Positions 7,908 through 15,150 of a stretch of 57,509 nt of DNA are shown here, in pieces; position 1 is the stretch's first letter, and each line of letters starts with the position of its first letter. The position numbers and the translations under genes are program-made. Source of the stretch: Oscillospiraceae bacterium (GTDB lineage: Bacteria > Bacillota > Clostridia > Oscillospirales > Acutalibacteraceae); the NCBI GenBank assembly GCA_015065615.1, contig SVPY01000015.1, forward strand, positions 1 through 57,509. Reading direction: 5' to 3'. The notes under the pieces were generated by a model. That model saw nothing but the letters and a program-made list of their open reading frames with translations. It did no database searches and had not been told where the DNA came from.

Positions 7908-9593
7908 TTATATTTTGTTAAGGTCTACCGTAAAAAGAACGGCGCCGCGCTTTATAAAGGTATCAAAATTTTTGGTAGCTATTATATAAAGCTTGTTTTT
8001 ATATTCCACGGCGGCAGGGTAGTGGCAGGCTGTAACGTTTTCTAAGTTTTCGTTTTTCTCATCGAAAAGAATGAGCTGTTTATTAAATTTTATGCTGCCC
8101 TTTTCGGAGAAATATACGCTTATTTTACTGCGGTCAAGCTTATCGGTATTACATATAACATAATTTCTGCCGTCTGTAAGTGTGCCTGCGTAAATTTTCG
8201 TGCCCACATAGGGAATATCGTGGGCCATAACCTTTGTGAAGCTTTCGCCGAAATCCTTTGAAATATATAAAAGCGGAACGTGGCGCATATCGTTACGGCT
8301 GAAAATATACAGAGTGCCGTCGTTTTCAATTAAGCTGAGCTCGGGGTGGATAAGCTGGGTGCCATCGGGCAGATCTCCGTTTTCCGCAATTTTAATAAGT
8401 CTCCACTCACTGTCAATTCTGCCCGAATCGGAAATAAGCAGGGCGGGAGTATTGGGGAAGGAGTCGATTTCACCTATTCTGCCGGGAAGAATAAGCTTGC
8501 CGTTTGAAAGCTTAACTACGTTTGTGTTGAGCTTAAAGGGAATGGGGCGTGACCAGAGAAGTTCAAATTTACCGCTTTCTTCATCAAGAAGATATAAATT
8601 AAGGGCGTGAATGTGGTCGGGGGCAACCATCTCGTTTATAAACATATAGAGCTTACCCTCGTCAATGCCGTAAACGGGAGGGCAGTAAAGCAGTTTGTCG
8701 GTTTTATCCTCGGCTTCTGCAATAATCTCCTTTTCGGTGAAAGTGATTCCGCAGTCGAAGGAGCGCTTTCCCACTACGGGGGTGTAGCCCATAAGTTCAG
8801 CTTCGGGGCTTTGATACCACGAAGTATAAATGGTGTTTTTGAATTCGATTATTGCTGTTTCGTGTAAAAAAGAGCTTTGCTCATCAGGATTATTTACGTC
8901 CGTAACAGTAAAAGCCTCTTCGTTTATAAGCTTCATATCGCCGCTTAAAAATTCGAAGCTCTCCATTTTGGTAAGCAGAAGAATATCTTCAAGAGTGTAG
9001 AAATCAAGGAGCTTTTTGCTTTTTAGTATATCCTTAAAGCTTTTCGGCGCAAAACCCGTGAATCTGGTGAAAACCTCGGCGAAATAGCTTGTGTTATTGA
9101 AACCGCAGGCAGATGAAATTTCGGCGATTTTAAGCTCCGTGGTGCTTAAAAGCTTTATTGCCATTTCCACTCGTTTTCGGTTTTTGTAGGTGTTAATGGA
9201 CATACCCATCTGTACTTTAAAAATATGGCAGATGTAGTGGTAGCTTACGTGCAAGTCTTTCGCCATTGTTTCAAGGTTTGTATCCTCGGTTAAATGGGCG
9301 AGCTGGTAGGATTTTACCTTTTCCACCAGTTCTTTTTCCTGTTTTTCGGAATTTTCACTGCCTTTTTTAACTATATTGATAATTTTCACAAGGGTGTTTA
9401 CGTCACTGTAATCGGAATCAATAAAATCCTTGATGGGGTTATCGATTTTACCCGGGTCCTCGTTGCAGCGGGCGATGGGCGAATACTCAAAAAAGTTGAA
9501 AATTTCCGCAATTATATCTTCTTTATTGAGATTTCTTATAAAAATATTGGCTAATTCTTCCGCAGGGGTATTCTTAGTGTATTTTATATCCAT
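7908..9593 (-). CDS. AraC-type regulator fused to a sialidase-like beta-propeller
   Basis: A 561-residue two-part protein. Residues about 90-190 are an AraC/XylS DNA-binding domain with two helix-turn-helix units; the diagnostic second half is AEISSACGFNNTSYFAEVF followed by FTGFAPKSFK. Residues about 230-561 resemble a BNR/sialidase-type beta-propeller, with repeats such as YISKDFGESF, and no catalytic assignment is possible. The first 90 residues match nothing I recognise. AraC regulators normally carry a cupin or receiver sensor, so a C-terminal propeller is unusual; it may sense a sugar or glycan fragment (inference). It lies downstream of, and on the same strand as, a DUF1861-like propeller gene and glycerate kinase, its likely targets. 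The ATG has AAAGGGCG upstream. Confidence 0.8.
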   Translation of the reverse strand: MDIKYTKNTPAEELANIFIRNLNKEDIIAEIFNFFEYSPIARCNEDPGKIDNPIKDFIDSDYSDVNTLVKIINIVKKGSENSEKQEKELVEKVKSYQLAHLTEDTNLETMAKDLHVSYHYICHIFKVQMGMSINTYKNRKRVEMAIKLLSTTELKIAEISSACGFNNTSYFAEVFTRFTGFAPKSFKDILKSKKLLDFYTLEDILLLTKMESFEFLSGDMKLINEEAFTVTDVNNPDEQSSFLHETAIIEFKNTIYTSWYQSPEAELMGYTPVVGKRSFDCGITFTEKEIIAEAEDKTDKLLYCPPVYGIDEGKLYMFINEMVAPDHIHALNLYLLDEESGKFELLWSRPIPFKLNTNVVKLSNGKLILPGRIGEIDSFPNTPALLISDSGRIDSEWRLIKIAENGDLPDGTQLIHPELSLIENDGTLYIFSRNDMRHVPLLYISKDFGESFTKVMAHDIPYVGTKIYAGTLTDGRNYVICNTDKLDRSKISVYFSEKGSIKFNKQLILFDEKNENLENVTACHYPAAVEYKNKLYIIATKNFDTFIKRGAVLFTVDLNKI

Positions 9594-9694
9594 TTTGCGC
9601 CCTTTCTATGTGTAAGATATGAGTTTACTGCTTACCTAAGGGTAGTTTAATATAAATAAAAATTTAAAGCAATAACAAAATTGCTCATTTTAAA

Positions 9695-9724
9695 GAAAAA
9701 AGCAGGAAACTTACTGTTTCCTGC
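9695..9724 (-). terminator. Terminator of the glycerate kinase / DUF1861 operon
   Basis: GCAGGAAAC pairs with GTTTCCTGC around a 5-nt loop and is followed on the minus strand by TTTTTTC. It begins 7 nt past the stop codon of the DUF1861-like gene. Confidence 0.8.
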
Positions 9725-9730
9725 CTACGT

Positions 9731-10681
9731 TTATGCCAATGGTCTTGAGAATGGATAGTCGATTACAATTCTGCCTTCTTCGCTGTCGCCTATGCCTGCA
9801 TAGAGGTCAACTTTTCCGTCCTCGCGCATTACTATACCTGAAGTGAAGGTTACGTCTACTAAATCAGGGCGCTTTTCTTTGCCTTCGGGGTAACATTTCC
9901 TTGTGCCTATTACCTTATTATCGGTTACTTCAAAAGTTTCGGGGTCAAACTCAAAGGCTGTGTTCATATAAACAAGCTGATTTATGCCGTTTTCATCCAT
10001 TTTGGAGTAGCTCTGATGTGCGATAACGCCTATTTTGCCGCCTTCAAGAAGGTAAACTTGGTTGCAGCCGCCCCACTCGCCGTTCTGGAATAAACCGAGA
10101 ATAGGTTTTGCATTAAAAATCACATCATCGCTGAGTTCATCAAGAGAATTAATTTTAGTAAATCCGATAAGTGAAGCACTGCCGTATTTTTCTTCAATCT
10201 CCTTGTTTCTTGGGCGGGAGAAAACACCAATTGTACCGTCCTTCATATCAACAAGGCGAATATCCTTCATATAGTCGGGGCCTGTTGTAAAGTATATAAG
10301 GTCATCTAAATCCTTGCCACGGTAGAAGTAGCCGTAGTAAGTATCAATTTCACCCATTCTTTTTCTTACGTGTGTGCCGCCCAAAACTATTTCGCCCTGA
10401 ATAAATGCTATGTAGGGGTCTTCAAGCTGATGGATCATTGTATCTTTAACAAGCGTATATTCATCTTCGCCTGTTTTTTCAAAAAGGCGGATAAATGATC
10501 TTGCCCATTCTTCAAATTTTTCTACTCTGCCGTAAATATACTCTTTGCCGTTCCAAATGAAGGGGATTGAACAGTTGTAAACGGTAAAGCCATCAATGCC
10601 CTTAAAAGTAAGCTTATGGCTTTCGTATACCTTTTCTTTTAAGTGCTTTTCAAATTCGACTTTCTTTTCTTCAATTCTCAT
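9731..10681 (-). CDS. DUF1861-like protein (five-bladed beta-propeller)
   Basis: A 316-residue cytosolic protein with no signal peptide. Segments such as YNCSIPFIWNGKEYIYGRVE near residue 35, YIAFIQGEIVLGGTH and GVFSRPR resemble the DUF1861 family, five-bladed propellers related in fold to GH43/GH130 enzymes. I recall this from family pattern and could not search. The function is unknown; a sugar-processing hydrolase or phosphorylase is plausible (inference). The start at 10681 is favoured because AGGA abuts the earlier ATG at 10690 but sits 9 nt from this one. It is the second gene after glycerate kinase (13-nt gap) and is followed by a terminator. Confidence 0.65.
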   Translation of the reverse strand: MRIEEKKVEFEKHLKEKVYESHKLTFKGIDGFTVYNCSIPFIWNGKEYIYGRVEKFEEWARSFIRLFEKTGEDEYTLVKDTMIHQLEDPYIAFIQGEIVLGGTHVRKRMGEIDTYYGYFYRGKDLDDLIYFTTGPDYMKDIRLVDMKDGTIGVFSRPRNKEIEEKYGSASLIGFTKINSLDELSDDVIFNAKPILGLFQNGEWGGCNQVYLLEGGKIGVIAHQSYSKMDENGINQLVYMNTAFEFDPETFEVTDNKVIGTRKCYPEGKEKRPDLVDVTFTSGIVMREDGKVDLYAGIGDSEEGRIVIDYPFSRPLA

Positions 10682-10694
10682 TTTTATCATTCCT

Positions 10695-11834
10695 TTATTT
10701 ATATAAATTTATAAGTCTCATAACCTGCTCTGCGGTATTTTCAAGATTTTTAAAAGCGTTTTTTTTGTTTAAAGCCTCATCTAAAGTTGTTACGTTCCTA
10801 AGTATGGGGAAAAAGGCGTCTATTCCCTTTTCGTTGCAGATTTCTGCATCATCGCTTACACAGCCCGAAAAAGCAATGCAGGGTTTACCGTATTTTTTAG
10901 AAATAGAAGATATATAACTTGGAGCTTTGCCGAAAACAGTCTGGCTATCGAGCCTGCCTTCGCCTGTAACTACCAGATCGGCATCTTTTATATCTTCTTC
11001 AATTTTAATGCTTTCTGTGATAATTGCAGCACCCGGCAGAAGTTCGCCCTTTAAGAAATATTTAAAAGCAAACCCTAAGCCTCCTGCAGCACCTGTGCCT
11101 GGGAATTCTTTATCTGCTTCGCTGTTAAAAGTTTTCGCAACGTCCGCAAAATGAGAGATGTAAGAATCCATCAGCGGAATATTTTCTTTGGTAGCACCTT
11201 TCTGAGGTCCGTAAATATAGGAGCAGCCCTTCTCGCCGCAAAGTGGGTTCTTAACGTCGCAGGCGATTCTGAATTTAGCTTCTTTAAGCTCCTTCATTAC
11301 TTTACTGCCGTCAATTTTATATACGTCCTTTAAGCCGACGGCGCCGTAGGGAATTTCACTGCCGTTTTTATCCATAAGCTTAAAGCCCAAAGCCTGAAGC
11401 ATACCTGCGCCGCAGTCGTTGGTGGCGCTGCCGCCTATACCGATAATGAAATTTCTTATGCCGCGTTTTATTGCATCTTTTATCATTTCACCTACGCCGT
11501 AAGTGGTGGCTTTTAAAATATCGCGTTCTCTTTCATTTACAAGGGTAATGCCCGAAGTTGCCGCCATTTCCATTATGGCAAGGTTTTCGCTTTCGATAAT
11601 GCCGTATTCTGCTGTTATTTTACGCATCAGGGGATCGTGAACCTGTGTTTTTATAAGCTTGCCGCCTAAGCCTAAAGCCAAAGCCTCGGTAGTGCCCTCG
11701 CCGCCATCAGCAAGAGGGAATATTTTAATTTGAGCGTTGCTTTTTGCTTTTAAAAAGCCTTCCTTTACGGCTTCGCCTGCTTCAAGTGAACTGAGGCTTC
11801 CCTTGAACGAATCGATAGCTATAACGATTTTCAT
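10695..11834 (-). CDS. Glycerate kinase (GlxK/GarK family)
   Basis: Phosphorylates D-glycerate with ATP to 2-phosphoglycerate (some members give 3-phosphoglycerate), feeding lower glycolysis. The 379 residues are full length. It begins IAIDSFKGSLSSLEAGEAV, has the glycine-rich IGGSATNDCGAGM (about 135-147) and the late VTGEGRLDSQT motif (about 287-297), all hallmarks of the family. It is the first gene of a two-gene operon with the DUF1861-like protein. The pairing suggests that a glycoside or sugar acid is broken down to glycerate, but no glycerate-forming reductase or aldolase is in the window. It starts divergently from the rhodanese lipoprotein gene. Confidence 0.93.
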   Translation of the reverse strand: MKIVIAIDSFKGSLSSLEAGEAVKEGFLKAKSNAQIKIFPLADGGEGTTEALALGLGGKLIKTQVHDPLMRKITAEYGIIESENLAIMEMAATSGITLVNERERDILKATTYGVGEMIKDAIKRGIRNFIIGIGGSATNDCGAGMLQALGFKLMDKNGSEIPYGAVGLKDVYKIDGSKVMKELKEAKFRIACDVKNPLCGEKGCSYIYGPQKGATKENIPLMDSYISHFADVAKTFNSEADKEFPGTGAAGGLGFAFKYFLKGELLPGAAIITESIKIEEDIKDADLVVTGEGRLDSQTVFGKAPSYISSISKKYGKPCIAFSGCVSDDAEICNEKGIDAFFPILRNVTTLDEALNKKNAFKNLENTAEQVMRLINLYK

Positions 11835-11945
11835 AATATCATTCCTTAAATTTTTATCTTTCTTAAAATTAATATAACATTTTCTTTAAATCTTTGCAAT
11901 AATGTGGTAAAATATAATATAAAGAAACAGGAAAGAAACAAAAAA

Positions 11946-12365
11946 ATGAGAAAAATATTATTTTCAATACTTTTAATAATACTTATATTAACTTCCTGCG
12001 GGAAAAGTGAAGGAGAAATTAAAATGATTAAGAATAAAGATGGCTATATTGAAATAACTCAGGATATGGCAAAAGAAATAATGGATACTGAAAAGGATAT
12101 TTTAATAGTGGACGTGCGCGAGGAAGATGAGTATGCTGAAAGTCATATTAAAGGCGCTATGTTACTTCCTTTAAGTGTTTTAAAGAGTGCGGATGCAGAA
12201 AAAGCATCCGAAGAGGTTATTCCCGATAAAAGCGCAAAGGCTCTTGTTTACTGCAGAAGCGGCAGAAGAAGCAAAGAGGCCTCAAAAATTCTTGCTGACC
12301 TCGGTTACAGCAATATTTATGAATTCGGCGGAATTCTTACCTGGCAGTACGAAATAGAAAAATAA
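11946..12365 (+). CDS. Rhodanese-domain lipoprotein
   Basis: A 139-residue exported protein. A short basic start and hydrophobic stretch end in LILTSC, a lipobox with the lipidated cysteine at residue 18. The rest is one rhodanese domain, with DVREEDEYAESHIKGA (about 56-71) and the active-site loop CRSGRRS (Cys about 103). Single-domain rhodaneses transfer sulfane sulfur; on the outer face of the membrane the role is open. The ATG at 11946 was chosen because it gives a proper signal peptide and has AGGAAAG upstream. A convergent terminator follows it. Confidence 0.88.
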   Translation: MRKILFSILLIILILTSCGKSEGEIKMIKNKDGYIEITQDMAKEIMDTEKDILIVDVREEDEYAESHIKGAMLLPLSVLKSADAEKASEEVIPDKSAKALVYCRSGRRSKEASKILADLGYSNIYEFGGILTWQYEIEK

Positions 12366-12375
12366 AGCAAAAAAT

Positions 12376-12412
12376 TACCCGACAGATTAATTTCTGCCGG
12401 GTTTTATTTTTG
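12376..12412. terminator. Convergent terminator
   Basis: ACCCG-CAG pairs with CTG-CGGGT around an AT-rich loop, followed by TTTTATTTTTG. It lies between two converging genes and abuts the stop of the fusion gene. Confidence 0.7.
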
Positions 12413-14944
12413 TTAAGCTGTTTCAATTTTTGCTGCTGCGTGGAGGTTAAATTTTTCAACTGCTGCTTCGCGCATTTTGTATTTTAAAATTTTACCTGCA
12501 GCATTCATGGGGAAGCCATCAACGAAATCTACGTAAGAGGGAGTTTTGTGCTTAGCCATGTGATCCATTACGTACTGCTTAAGCTCTGCTTCAGTCATGG
12601 TTTCGCCTTCTTTAAGGATTACGCAAGCCATAATTTCCTCGCCGTAAGCCTTGCTGGGTACGCCTATAACCTGAACATCCTTTACCTTGGGATGAGTATA
12701 AATAAAGTCCTCAATCTCCTTGGGGTAAATGTTTTCACCGCCGCGGATGATCATATCCTTGATTCTGCCTGTAATCTTGTAGTAGCCGTTAGCGTCTCTT
12801 CTTGCCAAGTCGCCTGTATGGAGCCAGCCGTCCTTATCAATTGCGGCGGCGGTAGCTTCGGGCATTTTGTAGTAGCCCTTCATAATGTTATAGCCGCGGG
12901 CAACGAACTCGCCGTCTACGTTATCGGGGCAGTCAAGACCTGTCTCGGGGTCAACTATCTTACACTCAACGCCGAAAATAGCGGCGCCTACGGTATTAAC
13001 TCTTGCTTCAATGGAGTCCGTAGTCTTACTCATTGTAGTAGCGGGGGAAGCTTCTGTCTGACCGTAAGTGATACATATCTCGCTCATGTGCATCTTATTG
13101 ATAACTTCTTCCATAACCTTGATGGGACAGGGTGAGCCTGCCATAATACCCGTTCTCATGTGGGAGAAGTCGGTCTTATCGAAGTTTTCGTGACCCAGCA
13201 TTGCGATAAACATGGTGGGAACACCGTGGAAGGCTGTTATTTTTTCTTTATTGATGCAGTCAAGGCCCTTTCTGGGTGAGAATGCCGTGATAGGTGACAT
13301 TGTAACGCCGTGAGTCATGGATGCCGTCATAGCAAGAACCATACCGAAGCAGTGGAACATGGGTACCTGAATCATCATTCTGTCGGCTGTGGAGAGATCC
13401 ATACAGTCGCCTATAGCCTTACCGTTGTTAACTACATTGTAGTGAGTGAGCATAACACCCTTGGGGAAGCCTGTGGTACCGGATGTGTACTGCATATTGC
13501 AAACGTCGTGCTTATTTATCATAGCCGCGCGGCGGTAAACGGACTCAATAGGAGTTCTTTCGCTGAGAGCAACAGCTTCGTCCCATGTATAGCAGCCCTT
13601 CTGCTTGGACTGAATTGTAACGATATTGCGAAGGAAGGGGAGCTTGCGGCTGTGAATGGGCTTTACGCTCTCCATTGTTTTAAGCTCGGGGATAAGCTCG
13701 TTGATGATGCCTACGTAGTCGGAATCCTTGAAGCCGTCTGTCATAACAAGAGTATGGGTATCGGACTGACGAAGGAGGTACTCAATTTCGTGAATCTTGT
13801 ATGCTGTGTTAACTGTAACTAAAACTGCGCCGATTTTTACGGTTGCCCAGAATGTGATGTACCACTGGGGCACGTTGGTTGCCCATATAGCAACGTGGTC
13901 GCCCTGCTTAACACCCATGGAAATAAGTGAACGGGCAAAAGTATCAACGTCGTCTCTGAATTCTGTGTAAGTACGGCAGTAGTCAAGCTCTGTGTAGCGG
14001 AATGCCCACTGGTCGGGGAATTCTTCACACATTCTGTCAAGTACCTGAGGGAAGGTGTAATCAATAAGCTGATTTTTCTCCCATACGTAGTAGCCGTCAC
14101 CGCGGTTGCTTACCTGAAGGCGCTCGCCTCTGTGGTCGTTGCCTAAATACTGTGACATAAAGTGAGCGTAGTGGGGGAATACGATACCTGCGTCACTAAG
14201 CTCGGGAGCATACTGCTTGAGCCATTCAAGGGAGATGTAACCTTCGTAATTTAAGGAGCGCAGAGCCTTCATATAGTCTGCCATGGGAGGAAGGTCGCCT
14301 TCACCGACTAAGCGGTATTCTACCTTGCCATCCACTACAACTGAATCCTTAATATGTGTATGCTTGATGTAAGCGCCTAAGTTGTTGATTGTTGTTTCGG
14401 GGGATTCACCGTTGAAGCGGTAGGGGTGGTTCCAGTCCCAGAGGGCTGCAACGCTATCGTGACCGATTCTTGCAAGTACGTCCGCAAGGCGCTTAGTATC
14501 GGAATATACACCGTTAGTTTCAATAAGAAGTGTAACGCCTGCTTCCTCAGCTATAGGAGCAAGTATCTTCATAGGCTCAATAACGTACTCGTCGGGGAAA
14601 TCCTCTTCGGGCATGGCTTTTAAGTCGCCAAGAACTCTTATGTAAGGAGTGCCAAGCTCCTTAGCAAGAGCAATGTACTCTTTAAGTTCAGCGATGCTTT
14701 CTTCGTGTTTATCTTTATATTTTAAAGCGCAGCCTGAGGATAGGCAGCAGATTTCAAGCTTAAGTCGTTTTAGATTTGCTATAGTAGCAGGTAAATTTTC
14801 CTTGGAAAAAGGAGCGTGAACAGAGAAAATGTCGTTACCGAGGCCGCGAAGCTCAATGCCGTGGAAACCGAAGTCCTTAGCCATTGAGGTTATGTCCGAC
14901 CAGGTAAAGTCCGGGCAACCCAGAGTAGAGAAAGATAATTTCAT
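12413..14944 (-). CDS. Fusion: sugar isomerase/epimerase TIM barrel + acyl-CoA synthetase-like ligase
   Basis: One 843-residue frame encodes two complete enzymes. Residues 1-268 form a xylose-isomerase-like TIM barrel (AP_endonuc_2 family), with likely metal ligands Glu142 (LLIETNG), Asp170/His173 (WDWNHP), His197 (KHTHIKD) and Glu240 (ISLEW). Residues about 295-843 are an ANL-family ligase with the P-loop YTSGTTGFPKG, YGQTEASP, the hinge GWLHTGDL...GYYKITGRIKD and a C-terminal lysine motif (NAAGKILKYK), closest in feel to medium-chain acyl-CoA synthetases. The start at 14944 follows GGAGG by 6-7 nt. There is no stop or frameshift between domains. The combination is unfamiliar to me; it may couple rearrangement of a sugar-like acid to its activation as a CoA thioester (inference). 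It is divergent from the FAD oxidoreductase gene. Confidence 0.88.
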   Translation of the reverse strand: MKLSFSTLGCPDFTWSDITSMAKDFGFHGIELRGLGNDIFSVHAPFSKENLPATIANLKRLKLEICCLSSGCALKYKDKHEESIAELKEYIALAKELGTPYIRVLGDLKAMPEEDFPDEYVIEPMKILAPIAEEAGVTLLIETNGVYSDTKRLADVLARIGHDSVAALWDWNHPYRFNGESPETTINNLGAYIKHTHIKDSVVVDGKVEYRLVGEGDLPPMADYMKALRSLNYEGYISLEWLKQYAPELSDAGIVFPHYAHFMSQYLGNDHRGERLQVSNRGDGYYVWEKNQLIDYTFPQVLDRMCEEFPDQWAFRYTELDYCRTYTEFRDDVDTFARSLISMGVKQGDHVAIWATNVPQWYITFWATVKIGAVLVTVNTAYKIHEIEYLLRQSDTHTLVMTDGFKDSDYVGIINELIPELKTMESVKPIHSRKLPFLRNIVTIQSKQKGCYTWDEAVALSERTPIESVYRRAAMINKHDVCNMQYTSGTTGFPKGVMLTHYNVVNNGKAIGDCMDLSTADRMMIQVPMFHCFGMVLAMTASMTHGVTMSPITAFSPRKGLDCINKEKITAFHGVPTMFIAMLGHENFDKTDFSHMRTGIMAGSPCPIKVMEEVINKMHMSEICITYGQTEASPATTMSKTTDSIEARVNTVGAAIFGVECKIVDPETGLDCPDNVDGEFVARGYNIMKGYYKMPEATAAAIDKDGWLHTGDLARRDANGYYKITGRIKDMIIRGGENIYPKEIEDFIYTHPKVKDVQVIGVPSKAYGEEIMACVILKEGETMTEAELKQYVMDHMAKHKTPSYVDFVDGFPMNAAGKILKYKMREAAVEKFNLHAAAKIETA

Positions 14945-15013
14945 AAAAAACCTCCAAATACCTTTAAGCTTAGCATACAAAAATATTACGCCATCTTAAT
15001 GGAATTACTAATC

Positions 15014-15042
15014 ATTGTAGCACATAAAAGCGTAAAAGTAAA
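15014..15042 (-). promoter_or_regulatory. Probable promoter of the isomerase-ligase fusion gene
   Basis: On the minus strand TTTACT and TACAAT are 17 nt apart, about 70 nt upstream of the start codon. Confidence 0.5.
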
Positions 15043-15091
15043 GTGGAAATTTAATGAAAAATATTTCTTCATTTTTAATAAAAAAACGGAA

Positions 15092-15119
15092 TTGACAAAA
15101 ATCTTATGATATGTATAAT
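15092..15119 (+). promoter_or_regulatory. Promoter of the FAD oxidoreductase gene
   Basis: A perfect TTGACA (15092-15097) and a perfect TATAAT (15114-15119) are 16 nt apart, 31 nt before the start codon. It is divergent from the fusion-gene promoter, so a shared operator between them is possible. Confidence 0.8.
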
Positions 15120-15150
15120 TAGTTTAAATTCTTGAAAGTGAGGCGGATTT

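Noticed and set aside
12413-14944. Fusion explained by a sequencing error joining two genes
   Set aside because: The frame is open throughout, both domains are intact, and there is no internal binding site plus start codon at the junction that I can see. The fusion is the simplest reading.
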